DNA of 64,000 nt, from NCBI GenBank assembly GCA_027314515.1, contig DAHVAR010000123.1, positions 1 through 64,000 of the forward strand, read 5' to 3'. The stretch is from Actinomycetota bacterium. GTDB taxonomy: Bacteria > Actinomycetota > Actinomycetes > Streptosporangiales > Streptosporangiaceae. How positions within the stretch are numbered: position 1 is the first letter of the stretch; each line of letters starts with the position of its first letter. Positions 1-9,661 of the stretch are shown here, one piece after another. The position numbers were made by a program, and so were the translations under genes. The notes beneath the pieces were generated by a model. That model saw nothing but the letters and a program-made list of their open reading frames with translations. It did no database searches and was not told where the DNA came from.

Positions 1-7
1 GATCGTA

Positions 8-625
8 TTGAGCGTCAGCGAAGAACACGCAGTTCAGGCCACCACCGCTCCATCAGGCATCGCCGATCCAGCCCCCCTGGGCCTAGCCGCCTTTGCCGCC
101 ACGACCTTCATGCTGTCCGCCGCGAACGCCGGGTGGATGAAAACCGCGACCACGGCCGTGTTCCTGGGTTACGCCTTTGCCTACGGCGGACTGTGCCAGC
201 TGCTGGCTGGAATGTGGGAATTCCGCAACCGTAACGTATTCGGCGCCACCGCGTTCTCGAGCTACGGCGGCTTCTGGATCGGCATCGGCCTGTGGGCCCT
301 CCTGGTCGCGCCGCACGCGACGCCGCTGCAGGCTACTCACGACAAGGGCTGGATCCTGCTCACCTTCGCCATCTTCAACACCTACATGCTGATCTTCGCT
401 ACACAGGTCAGCACGGCCATCTTCCTGGTGTTCCTGACGTTGGAGCTCACCGAGATCTTCCTGTTCTGGGGGATTCTCGCCGGGAATACAACCCTCGTTA
501 AGGTCGGCGGCATCGTGGGCATCGTCACGGCGCTCGTGGCGTGGTACACGTCCGCTGCCGGCGTGATCAACGGCATGAAGGGCCGGGCCGTCGTCCCGGT
601 CGGCAAGCCGCTGTTCAACATGTAG
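8..625 (+). CDS. GPR1/FUN34/YaaH-type acetate transporter
   Basis: Predicted membrane transporter for acetate or succinate, 205 residues, the usual size for this family. The N-terminal signature is visible as ADPAPLGLAAFAATTF (residues about 20-35), a close variant of the family NPAPLGL motif. About six hydrophobic segments follow, ending in a short polar tail. The reading begins at a TTG near the window edge; nothing upstream is visible, so the start is uncertain. The last four codons plus the stop are duplicated exactly (611-625 and 626-640), so the gene effectively has two identical ends. A strong hairpin follows at 656-688. Family assignment is secure; the substrate is inferred from the family. 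Confidence 0.88.
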   Translation: MSVSEEHAVQATTAPSGIADPAPLGLAAFAATTFMLSAANAGWMKTATTAVFLGYAFAYGGLCQLLAGMWEFRNRNVFGATAFSSYGGFWIGIGLWALLVAPHATPLQATHDKGWILLTFAIFNTYMLIFATQVSTAIFLVFLTLELTEIFLFWGILAGNTTLVKVGGIVGIVTALVAWYTSAAGVINGMKGRAVVPVGKPLFNM

Positions 626-655
626 CTGTTCAACATGTAGCAGGCAGTCCGGCGC

Positions 656-688
656 GTGAGCCCGGGGACGTCCTGTCCCCGGGCTCAC
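656..688 (+). terminator. hairpin terminator after the acetate transporter
   Basis: A perfect 14-base inverted repeat (656-669 and 675-688) with a five-base loop lies just after the transporter stop. It has no T-run, which is common for actinobacterial intrinsic terminators. Role inferred from position. Confidence 0.65.
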
Positions 689-789
689 GGCTTTTCCGCC
701 GGGGCTCGCGCACCCGGCAGGCACCGCACGTGCAAAGGGTCACAGCGGCTGCGGCATGCTTTCCGGCCCGGCCCGGATAGCGTGGACGC

Positions 790-1530
790 GTGGATCAACA
801 GACACGCCGTCAGGTTGCCGTGCCCGCATCCATCGCGAAGGTGCGCGCCAGGGCCAGGCGGTGGCGTTCCGTCCTGGCGCTCGTCATCGCCGTGGCGGGC
901 GGCGTCGCTGCCGAAGTCTCCCGTGTCAACGGCCCGAGCAACCTGGGATCGCACTCCCAGGCAGCGCGGCTCGCTTACATCTGCGGCGCGGTCGCGTTCC
1001 TGGTATTCGGCCTGGCCGCGGCGATCGGGCTGTCGAGCATGGTCCGGTCCACCTCGCAGCCGCTGATCGGCCAGGCGCACGCCGGGGTGCTGCGCTACCT
1101 GCTGGTGCTAATCGGCGTCTTTGCGGTGCTCACGTTCTCGCTGGCGATCGCGCACATTGACGTGAAGCAACTTCTGGTCAGCGGCGTCGTGGCCGGCGTC
1201 TTGCTGGGCATCGCGGCTCAGCAGGCGCTGTCGAACCTGTTCGCCGGGCTGGTGCTGTTGTTCGCCCGGCCGTTCCGGGTCGGAGACCACGTCAAGCTCC
1301 GGGCCGGCGCGCTGTCCGGGCAGGTCGAGGGAATCGTGGTCGACATAAGCCTGACCTACGTCCGGCTCGAGACGGATGAGGGCCAGATGCTGCTGCCGAA
1401 CTCGCAGGCGCTGGCCGCAGCCGTGATGCTCGTCCCGCAGGGACTCCCAGCCGAGCCGGCGGCAACGTCCGTGCCCGGCAGCGTGCCAGACGCGGCACCA
1501 CAGGCGGCGCCTGACAGCACGTCACGCTGA
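790..1530 (+). CDS. small-conductance mechanosensitive channel, MscS family, short form
   Basis: Predicted inner-membrane tension-gated channel of 246 residues. Hydrophobic helices occupy roughly residues 25-45, 65-85, 100-120 and 128-155. The last runs into the pore-lining TM3 and beta-domain junction, seen as AAQQALSNLFAGLVLLFARP followed by FRVGDHVKL, which is the diagnostic MscS region. The beta domain (about 165-215) follows, but the C-terminal alpha/beta cage domain of E. coli MscS is replaced by an Ala/Pro-rich tail. GTG start at 790; no close operon partner. The family is clear; the missing cage is typical of many actinobacterial short forms. Confidence 0.86.
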   Translation: MDQQTRRQVAVPASIAKVRARARRWRSVLALVIAVAGGVAAEVSRVNGPSNLGSHSQAARLAYICGAVAFLVFGLAAAIGLSSMVRSTSQPLIGQAHAGVLRYLLVLIGVFAVLTFSLAIAHIDVKQLLVSGVVAGVLLGIAAQQALSNLFAGLVLLFARPFRVGDHVKLRAGALSGQVEGIVVDISLTYVRLETDEGQMLLPNSQALAAAVMLVPQGLPAEPAATSVPGSVPDAAPQAAPDSTSR

Positions 1531-1540
1531 CCAGCGAGCT

Positions 1541-1586
1541 CCCGGCAGTAACCCGGCAGTAACCCGGCAGGCAGGCAGGCAGGCAG
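1541..1586. repeat. short tandem repeats after the MscS gene
   Basis: Two copies of an 11-base unit (1541-1551, 1552-1562) run into about five copies of the tetranucleotide GGCA (1566-1586). It is intergenic simple sequence between the MscS gene and the convergent lsr2 gene. Confidence 0.8.
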
Positions 1587-1616
1587 TGCCAGGCCCGGGC
1601 CCCGGCTGCCGCCCTG

Positions 1617-1952
1617 CTAGTGATTCACGTCGTACTTGGCGATCACGTTGGCCGGAATGCGGCCGCGATCGCTGACGTCCATCCCGCTGCGCTTAGCCCA
1701 GGCCCGAATCTCGGCGCTGCGCTGCCGGTGCGCTGTAGTCCGCCGCCTGGGCTTGCTGACGCGGTTCGTCACCTTCCGGGCCTTCTCCGCGAACCGGCTG
1801 AGCACCTCGTCAAACTTCTGACTGTGCTTCTCGCATAGATCGATCTCGTAATCCCGGCCATCAAGGCTGAACGCGCGCGTGAGGTGCTCGCCCTCCGGAA
1901 TCTCTCGCGAGTCGTAGTCACAGGCGAATGTGACGGAGATCTTCTGAGCCAC
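1617..1952 (-). CDS. lsr2: Lsr2-type nucleoid-associated protein
   Basis: Histone-like, H-NS-analogous protein that binds AT-rich DNA and silences acquired genes. At 111 residues it has the usual length. The N-terminal dimerisation domain (about 1-60) shows the typical beginning MAQKISVTFACDYDS and an EIDLCEKH segment. The C-terminal DNA-binding domain carries R-S-A-E-I-R-A-W-A and the AT-hook-like RGRIP (residues about 97-101). The GTG start is preceded by a strong purine-rich ribosome site (GGGGGAGGGGG). It stands alone, convergent to the MscS gene. Assignment rests on whole-length similarity to Lsr2. Confidence 0.95.
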   Translation of the reverse strand: MAQKISVTFACDYDSREIPEGEHLTRAFSLDGRDYEIDLCEKHSQKFDEVLSRFAEKARKVTNRVSKPRRRTTAHRQRSAEIRAWAKRSGMDVSDRGRIPANVIAKYDVNH

Positions 1953-2167
1953 TTGTGCATCCCCCTCCCCCCGCGAAAACCTATGCCCAGCCTGATCACT
2001 GATCTAACGACATGAACGTCCGGATTCTTTCCCATCCGATCGCGGCGGCCGGCAAATCGCCGGGACCGGCGGCGCGCCGAAGTCTGGCTGGCGGCGGGAC
2101 GGCGCCGGTTAAGCCGCCGATTGGCGGCCACGGCGTTTGCCGGAATGCCTGGTGCGGCTACCCGGGC

Positions 2168-3118
2168 TTAGCGAGCCTGTCGGCGCCAGTAATCCCGCTC
2201 GGAAAGTGGCTCGGCTGCCGCATGAGGCTCGGCCTCGGGGAACTGCGGGGCCGGAGCGGAGTGCATCCGCTGCCCGCCGTGCCGCCCGGTCTGATACTCC
2301 GCGGTAACGCCAGGATCAGCGGCCGGCCGATAACCGGGGTCGCCCGGATAGCCAGGATCCGAGAGCGGTGACGGCAGGTAGTTGCCTAGCTCGGCCGAAT
2401 CGCTGCGCCGACCGGAATGATAGGCGGGCCTGCCAGCGCCATGGCGGGGTGCCGGTCCGCCCGCGGGATTGTCATTAGGGTAAGCCTCGCCGGCGGAGCC
2501 CACATAGGGCGGCGCAAAGCGCTCGCGGGAGTACCCGCTGAGGTCACTGACCGCCCCGCGGTCAAGGCCGCCAGAGGCGTGCGGGTAACTGCCGGCTGGC
2601 GGGCGGACCGCCTGGGTCGGGAATTCGTAGCGCCCGGCGCCATCAGGCGCGCCAGGGTCGGCCGGGGAATCGGCATACCGGCCAGGGCGCTCATAGCCGG
2701 CGGAATCGCGGCCTGCTGATGGCCGATTGGATCTGCGCCCGCCGGGGTAACGCTCGGTGAGCTCGCGCCCCGCAGGCCCGTGACCGCTGGCCTGGTTACC
2801 CTCCTCGTCAAACCAGTCGTCGTCATACTGGCCCTCGTCATAGCTGGCGTCGTCATAGCCGGCCTCGCCGTAGCCGCGCTCGTGCTCGTGCCGGGAGCCA
2901 GCGCGCCGTTGCGGACCCCGCTGCAATATCTCCGTCATCCTGGCCAGGTCGTCCATCGGCAGCCGGAACGTGCCCGTACACCGTCCACCCTGCCAGATGC
3001 TGAAGACCGCGATCCCGGTGTCGGCGTACCAGCTCAGCCGCATGCTCCGGGAGTGGCCCCTGACGTCGAAAAATACCTCGCCCAAGCGGGGCAGCGGCGC
3101 TGCGTCGGACGCGGACAT
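2168..3118 (-). CDS. conserved hypothetical protein with long disordered tail
   Basis: Protein of about 316 residues whose function I do not recognise. The first 65 residues form a compact domain (…EVFFDVRGHSRSMRLSWY…, …VFSIWQGGRCTGTFRLP…) of a type seen in other actinobacterial hypothetical proteins. The rest is low complexity, rich in Gly, Tyr, Asp, Pro, Arg and Ser, with a Tyr/Asp-rich run (YDDASYDEGQYDDDWFDEEG), and is probably disordered. The ATG at 3118 is chosen because the conserved domain begins soon after it; an in-frame GTG at 3166 would add 16 residues. The structured domain followed by a tyrosine-rich tail could suit a scaffold or binding role, but this is speculation. Confidence 0.6.
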   Translation of the reverse strand: MSASDAAPLPRLGEVFFDVRGHSRSMRLSWYADTGIAVFSIWQGGRCTGTFRLPMDDLARMTEILQRGPQRRAGSRHEHERGYGEAGYDDASYDEGQYDDDWFDEEGNQASGHGPAGRELTERYPGGRRSNRPSAGRDSAGYERPGRYADSPADPGAPDGAGRYEFPTQAVRPPAGSYPHASGGLDRGAVSDLSGYSRERFAPPYVGSAGEAYPNDNPAGGPAPRHGAGRPAYHSGRRSDSAELGNYLPSPLSDPGYPGDPGYRPAADPGVTAEYQTGRHGGQRMHSAPAPQFPEAEPHAAAEPLSERDYWRRQAR

Positions 3119-3166
3119 GATGCCTATGGTGGCCTGAACAAATAAATCTGTCCAGTTAATGATCAC

Positions 3167-3596
3167 TTAGTATGACCGGGGAAGGGCCAGATCTTGCCGA
3201 TCCTGGCTGCGCGACCGGGGTGGCGAGTGGCATGATTGACCGGCGGTCCGCGCTGGCGGGCAGGCGTGCATACCAAAGTCGCGGGCACACAGCACCGCAC
3301 TGGGAACACCACGCCAGCGCAGTGCGTTGCACCATCCGACGGGGCAATTGCCACACCGCGCAAGGATTTCTTCGTCTAGGGCACCTTACCGCGCCTCGCG
3401 GGGTCCGCTGGACGGATGCAAGCCTGCACTACCGCGCATGCACCGCCTGGGCACGCCGTGCCCGTCCGCCCGAGACCGACCGGCTGATGTGACCGACCTG
3501 CACGAACTGAACTGAACCGACCACAACCGGAAACTGTGAGCACTGACACACCGTGGTCACCGGCGACCACGGTCCGCTGGCTGAGGAGAGCTATTC
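3167..3596. other. 430-base intergenic region upstream of the whiB-like gene
   Basis: No convincing coding sequence in either strand. It lies between divergent genes and should hold both promoters. The only clear structure is the inverted repeat at 3550-3573, listed separately. Confidence 0.6.
3550..3573 (+). promoter_or_regulatory. inverted repeat in the whiB-like leader
   Basis: A perfect 9-base inverted repeat (3550-3558 and 3565-3573) with a six-base loop ends 24 bases before the WhiB-like start codon. It could be an operator or an mRNA hairpin. A ribosome site (GAGGAGAG) lies between it and the ATG. Confidence 0.45.
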
Positions 3597-3896
3597 ATGT
3601 CTGAGGTACGCCGCCAAGCCGCCCTTCTGCAACGGCCGAACTGGGCCTGGCAGGATGAGGCTGCGTGCCGCGGCAAGGAAGTTGTGCTCTTTTTTGGTCC
3701 CGACGGGGAGCGGCAGCCGGAGCGCGAGATCAGGGAGCGGAAGGCCAAGGCGGTCTGCAACGCCTGCCCCGTGCGCGCCGAGTGCCTGACCTACGCCGTC
3801 AGCAGGCCGGAGAAGTACGGCACCTGGGGCGGCCTCAACGAGGATGAGCGCTCCTCGGAGCGCCGGCGCCGGATGCGCCGGGCCAACGCGGCCTGA
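3597..3896 (+). CDS. WhiB-family iron-sulfur transcriptional regulator
   Basis: Wbl protein of 99 residues. These are cytoplasmic [4Fe-4S] proteins that usually act with the primary sigma factor. All four cluster ligands are present: C24, C54, C57 and C63 (CNACPVRAEC). The beta-turn GTWGG (75-79) and a basic C-terminal tail (SERRRRMRRANAA) that contacts DNA follow. The start is supported by GAGGAG seven bases upstream. The long insert between the first and second cysteines (FFGPDGERQPEREIRERKAK) resembles the WhiB3 branch, but the tail differs, so I give no symbol. It may be autoregulated through the upstream hairpin; that is inference. Confidence 0.93.
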   Translation: MSEVRRQAALLQRPNWAWQDEAACRGKEVVLFFGPDGERQPEREIRERKAKAVCNACPVRAECLTYAVSRPEKYGTWGGLNEDERSSERRRRMRRANAA

Positions 3897-3915
3897 CGTT
3901 GCGGGGCTGGCTGGC

Positions 3916-4041
3916 ATGATCTGCCCCGATTGCCGGGCTCAGCGGCACGACAGGTGCCCGCGCGGTACCTGGTGCGATTGCCAGCACAAGCGGCCGGCTC
4001 AGCCCACCGAGACCCGCCTGGGCTGGCTCAGGCAGGGCTGA
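3916..4041 (+). CDS. 41-residue cysteine-rich micro-protein
   Basis: A small ORF starting MICPDCRAQRHDRCP and continuing GTWCDCQHKRP. It holds CxxC, HxxC and CDCQH groups spaced like a compact zinc-binding knuckle. Very similar micro-proteins with a GTWCDCQH core are, as I recall, common as unannotated genes in actinobacteria. It starts 20 bases after the WhiB-like stop, so it may be co-transcribed. The longer in-frame reading from 3844 would overlap the WhiB gene and is not needed. Function unknown; metal binding is inferred from the cysteine and histidine pattern. Confidence 0.6.
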   Translation: MICPDCRAQRHDRCPRGTWCDCQHKRPAQPTETRLGWLRQG

Positions 4042-4197
4042 CCGGAGCGGGCAGGGAGACCCCTGGCGTGGACTGTGATAATTCTTACTGTGCCGGGACG
4101 CTTGTCGTGTTACGGGCCGGACCTACCGCCGGCCCGCAGGCTGACCCGCTAAGCTGCCTGGACCGAATGGACCGCCCGCGAGGAGGAGCCCAGCGAG

Positions 4198-4872
4198 ATG
4201 GAGAGGCTAGCCGCAGCGGCCGCCGAGGCGCTGGCAGGGGCACCGGCCGACGAGGTCATCGCATGGGCGACCCGGACGTTCGGCCGCCGGATCTGCATCA
4301 CCTCGTCGATGACCGATGCCGTCCTGGTCAACCTGGTGTCGAGGCACCTCCCCGGCGTCGACGTGCTCTTCCTCGACACCGGCTATCACTTCCCCGAGAC
4401 GGTAGGCACCAGGGATGCCGTCTCGGCCATGTATCCGGTCAACGTGATCAACGTGATGCCGCCAACCACGGTCGAAGAGCAGGACGCCGAGCTAGGCCCC
4501 CGGCTGTACAGCCGGAACCCGGACCTGTGCTGCTACCTCCGCAAGGTGGTGCCACTGGAGGAGGCGCTCGGCCCGTACGACGCCTGGTTCACCGGCGTGC
4601 GCCGGGAGGAGACCGAGGCCCGGACAGACACCAGGGTCGTCCAGTGGGACGCGCGACGCGAGATGATCAAGGTCAATCCGATCGTCGAATGGACCCAGCA
4701 GCAGGTCGATGACTACATTGCCGCCAACAACATCCTGGTGAATCCGCTGGTTTATGACGGCTACCCGTCGATCGGGTGCCGTACCTGCACCTCCCGGGTG
4801 GCTGGCGGGGCGGACCCGCGCAGCGGGCGGTGGGCGGGCACCGGCAAGACCGAGTGCGGCATCCACACCTAG
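4198..4872 (+). CDS. cysH: adenylyl-sulfate / phosphoadenylyl-sulfate reductase
   Basis: Reduces activated sulfate (APS or PAPS) to sulfite in assimilatory sulfur metabolism. 224 residues. The nucleotide-binding fold is visible as SSMTDAVL (36-43) and FLDTGYHFPET (58-68). C111/C112 and C194/C197 make up the CC…CxxC set that binds a [4Fe-4S] cluster, which in this family points to APS as substrate. The catalytic cysteine is C220 in the C-terminal ECGIHT. The ATG has an excellent ribosome site (AGGAGGAG). No other sulfur genes are in the window. The next gene starts 10 bases downstream, but its product has no sulfur role. Confidence 0.93.
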   Translation: MERLAAAAAEALAGAPADEVIAWATRTFGRRICITSSMTDAVLVNLVSRHLPGVDVLFLDTGYHFPETVGTRDAVSAMYPVNVINVMPPTTVEEQDAELGPRLYSRNPDLCCYLRKVVPLEEALGPYDAWFTGVRREETEARTDTRVVQWDARREMIKVNPIVEWTQQQVDDYIAANNILVNPLVYDGYPSIGCRTCTSRVAGGADPRSGRWAGTGKTECGIHT

Positions 4873-4882
4873 GCCGGCAGCA

Positions 4883-6580
4883 GTGACGCACTCCCGGCGG
4901 CACGTCACGCATCAGGTACTGAACCAGGTACCTCCGCTCGCTGGATATGACGTGGCCGAGGACCCGGCATTGCTGAGCGCCGTGCGCCGCGAAGGCGCGG
5001 GCTGGGCCGAGACCGAACTGCACGAGCTTGGCGCGCTGGCCGGCACGGCGGCCACGCAGGAGCACGCCCGGCTGGCGAACGCCAGCAAGCCGGTGCTGCG
5101 CACCCATGACTCTCGCGGTTACCGGGTAGACGAGGTTGACTTCCACCCGTCCTGGCATCACCTCATGACCACCGCGGTCGGCCACGGCCTGCACGCCGCT
5201 CCCTGGGCCGACAGCAGGCCCGCTGCGCACGTGGCCAGGGCTGCCAAGTTCATGGTCTGGGCCCAGGCCGAGGCCGGTCATGGCTGCCCGATCTCCATGA
5301 CCTATGCCTGCGTGCCCGCGCTGCGGCACAGCCCGGAGCTAGCGGCCCGCTACGAGCCCCTGCTGACCTCGGCCAGCTACGACCCTGGCCTGCGGCCGCC
5401 TGAGGGCAAGGCCGGGCTGCTCGCCGGCATGGCCATGACGGAAAAGCAGGGCGGCTCGGACCTCCGCGCTAACACCACGACGGCGGCGCCAGCAGGCGAC
5501 GGCAGCTACCTGCTGACCGGACACAAGTGGTTCTGCTCGGCGCCGATGTGCGACTTGTTCCTGGTGCTGGCGCAGGCTCCGGAGGGCCTGACCTGCTTCC
5601 TGCTGCCGCGGGTGCTACCTGACGGCAGCCGGAACGCGATGTACCTCCAGCGGCTCAAGGACAAGCTCGGCAACTCCTCCAACGCATCCAGCGAAGTCGA
5701 GTATGACCAGGCCGTAGCCTGGCCGGTCGGCGAGCCCGGCCGGGGGGTGCAGACCATCATCAGCATGGTCACCGCCACGAGACTGGACTGCGTGCTCGGC
5801 AGCGCGGCGGCCATCCGCCAGGCCACCGTCATCGCGGCCAGCTACGCCGGCCTGCGCGAATCCTTCGGCGCCCCGCTGCTTGACCACCCGGCCATGGCCG
5901 GGGTGATCGCGGATCTGACCGTCGAGTCGGAATCCGCCACGACGCTGGCCATCCGGCTGGCCGGAGCTGCCGACCGGGCGGCCGCTGGCGACGCCGCCGA
6001 GGCGGCGCTGCTCCGCGTTGCCCTGCCAGCCGCCAAGTACTGGATCTGCAAGCGCACTCCGATGATCACCGCCGAAGCGCTCGAGTGCCTTGGCGGGAAC
6101 GGCTATGTCGAGGATTACTCACCGCTGCCCCGGCTGCTTCGCGATTCGCCGCTCAACTCCATCTGGGAAGGGTCCGGCAACGTCGCGGCCCTGGACGTGC
6201 TCCGCGCACTGACCTGGGCGCCGGCCTGCGCCGAAGCGCTGCTCGCCGAGATCGACCTGGCACGCGGCGACGAGCGGGTCATGGCGGCCGCAGCTAGCCT
6301 GCGCGCGCTCCTGAGGCGGGCACAGGGCCCGGACGGCGAGCGGCATGCACGCCGCCTTGCCGGGCAGATTGCCATCACGCTCCAGGCATCGCTGCTGGCC
6401 CGGCATGCGCCGGCCGCGATCTGCGACGCTTTCGGCAGCACCCGCCTCGACGGCCGCGCGGCCGGCGATGCAGGCACCTCGCACGGCCTCGGTGCAGGGC
6501 CCGGCATTCCGTTCGGCAGCCTGCCGGACGGGCTCGACCTCGCGGCCATCGTGGCGCGCGCTGCTGTTACCAGCGGGTAA
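4883..6580 (+). CDS. acyl-CoA dehydrogenase, AidB-like
   Basis: Flavin-dependent acyl-CoA dehydrogenase family enzyme of 565 residues, the AidB/isovaleryl-like size. Visible motifs include the substrate/FAD region AMTEKQGGSDLRANTT (about residues 180-195) and GHKWFCSAPMCDLFLVLAQ. Near the C-terminal part are CLGGNGYVEDYSPLPRLLRD and SIWEGSGNVAALDVLRAL, both strongly AidB-like. I chose the GTG at 4883 because it follows the cysH stop by 10 bases; a longer frame open from 4754 runs inside cysH. AidB proteins are linked to protection from alkylation, but the natural substrate here is unknown. glgX begins nine bases downstream. Confidence 0.88.
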   Translation: MTHSRRHVTHQVLNQVPPLAGYDVAEDPALLSAVRREGAGWAETELHELGALAGTAATQEHARLANASKPVLRTHDSRGYRVDEVDFHPSWHHLMTTAVGHGLHAAPWADSRPAAHVARAAKFMVWAQAEAGHGCPISMTYACVPALRHSPELAARYEPLLTSASYDPGLRPPEGKAGLLAGMAMTEKQGGSDLRANTTTAAPAGDGSYLLTGHKWFCSAPMCDLFLVLAQAPEGLTCFLLPRVLPDGSRNAMYLQRLKDKLGNSSNASSEVEYDQAVAWPVGEPGRGVQTIISMVTATRLDCVLGSAAAIRQATVIAASYAGLRESFGAPLLDHPAMAGVIADLTVESESATTLAIRLAGAADRAAAGDAAEAALLRVALPAAKYWICKRTPMITAEALECLGGNGYVEDYSPLPRLLRDSPLNSIWEGSGNVAALDVLRALTWAPACAEALLAEIDLARGDERVMAAAASLRALLRRAQGPDGERHARRLAGQIAITLQASLLARHAPAAICDAFGSTRLDGRAAGDAGTSHGLGAGPGIPFGSLPDGLDLAAIVARAAVTSG

Positions 6581-6589
6581 GGTCAGCGG

Positions 6590-8725
<2,136 letters not shown>

Positions 8726-8802
8726 CCGCTGGCCGCGAGATCCTGGCGCACGGGCCGGGGCGTGCCGCGCGCACGGACGCCACGTCTGATTGACTGCTTG
8801 AC

Positions 8803-9627
8803 GTGCGCCAGATCTATCCGGTTCAGGGCCCGGAGCTGCAAGTCGTGCCGAAAGCAGGGCTTGGCGCGCTGCCGGCCGCGGTTTCAGAGCTTGCGCGGCT
8901 GTACCGCGGTGACGGACAGAGCCACCAGCGCGGCTGGCTGCAAGCAAACATGGTTGCCAGCGTCGACGGCGCCGCCTCGCTCGGCGGCCGGTCCGGCGGC
9001 CTGTCCGGGCCGGGCGACCGGATGGTGTTCACGGTGCTGCGCAGCCTGGCCGACGTCATTCTCGTCGGCGCGGGAACCGTGCGGGCGGAGCGGTACCGGC
9101 CAGCGCAGGGCGCCGAGCTGTGGCAGCAGTTGCGCCCGCCCGGCGCTCCGCTGCCTGCCATCGCCGTCGTGACCGCGAGGCTCGACGTCGACCCCGCCGG
9201 GCAGTTGCTGACCGGGGCGGCCACCGGAGCGCAGACGATCGTCGTCACTACGGCCGACGCTCCGCCCGATCGCAAGGCTGCGATCGCCAGGCACGCCCGG
9301 ATCGTCGAAGCCGGCCAGGGTCAGGTGGACGTGAGCGCGGCCGTCGCGGCGCTGCATGGCCTCGGTTACTCCAGGATCTTGTGCGAGGGCGGCCCGGGCC
9401 TGCTCGGGCAACTGGCGCAGGCCGGCCTGATTGACGAACTGTGCCTGACAACCAGCCCGGTATTTGCCAGCGGTCCGGCCGGCCGCATCGTGAGATCGGG
9501 CTCCGGCCAGGTCACCGGACCGCCCGCTGGCGCCACCGCCGCTGGCGCCACCACGGCGCGGCTGTCCCTGGCGCACCTGCTGACCGATGAGGATTACCTG
9601 TTCAGTCGCTATCGGAGCGCAACCTGA
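8803..9627 (+). CDS. RibD C-terminal-like pyrimidine reductase
   Basis: Dihydrofolate-reductase-fold protein of 274 residues from the family related to the reductase half of RibD (5-amino-6-ribosylaminouracil reductase). Recognisable segments are MVASVDGAASLGG (about 50-62), DVILVGAGTVRAERY (about 86-100) and RILCEGGPGLLGQL (about 189-202), the last being the NADPH/substrate loop. There is no N-terminal deaminase domain. GTG start at 8803. It lies outside a riboflavin operon, so its substrate could be riboflavin-pathway or another pteridine-like compound. Confidence 0.85.
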   Translation: MRQIYPVQGPELQVVPKAGLGALPAAVSELARLYRGDGQSHQRGWLQANMVASVDGAASLGGRSGGLSGPGDRMVFTVLRSLADVILVGAGTVRAERYRPAQGAELWQQLRPPGAPLPAIAVVTARLDVDPAGQLLTGAATGAQTIVVTTADAPPDRKAAIARHARIVEAGQGQVDVSAAVAALHGLGYSRILCEGGPGLLGQLAQAGLIDELCLTTSPVFASGPAGRIVRSGSGQVTGPPAGATAAGATTARLSLAHLLTDEDYLFSRYRSAT

Positions 9628-9661
9628 ACGTGCTCGCCTGACCGGCGGAAAGGATCACGAC

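Noticed and set aside
1541-1586. CRISPR-like array
   Set aside because: Unit lengths of 4 and 11 bases with no spacers; simple tandem repeat.
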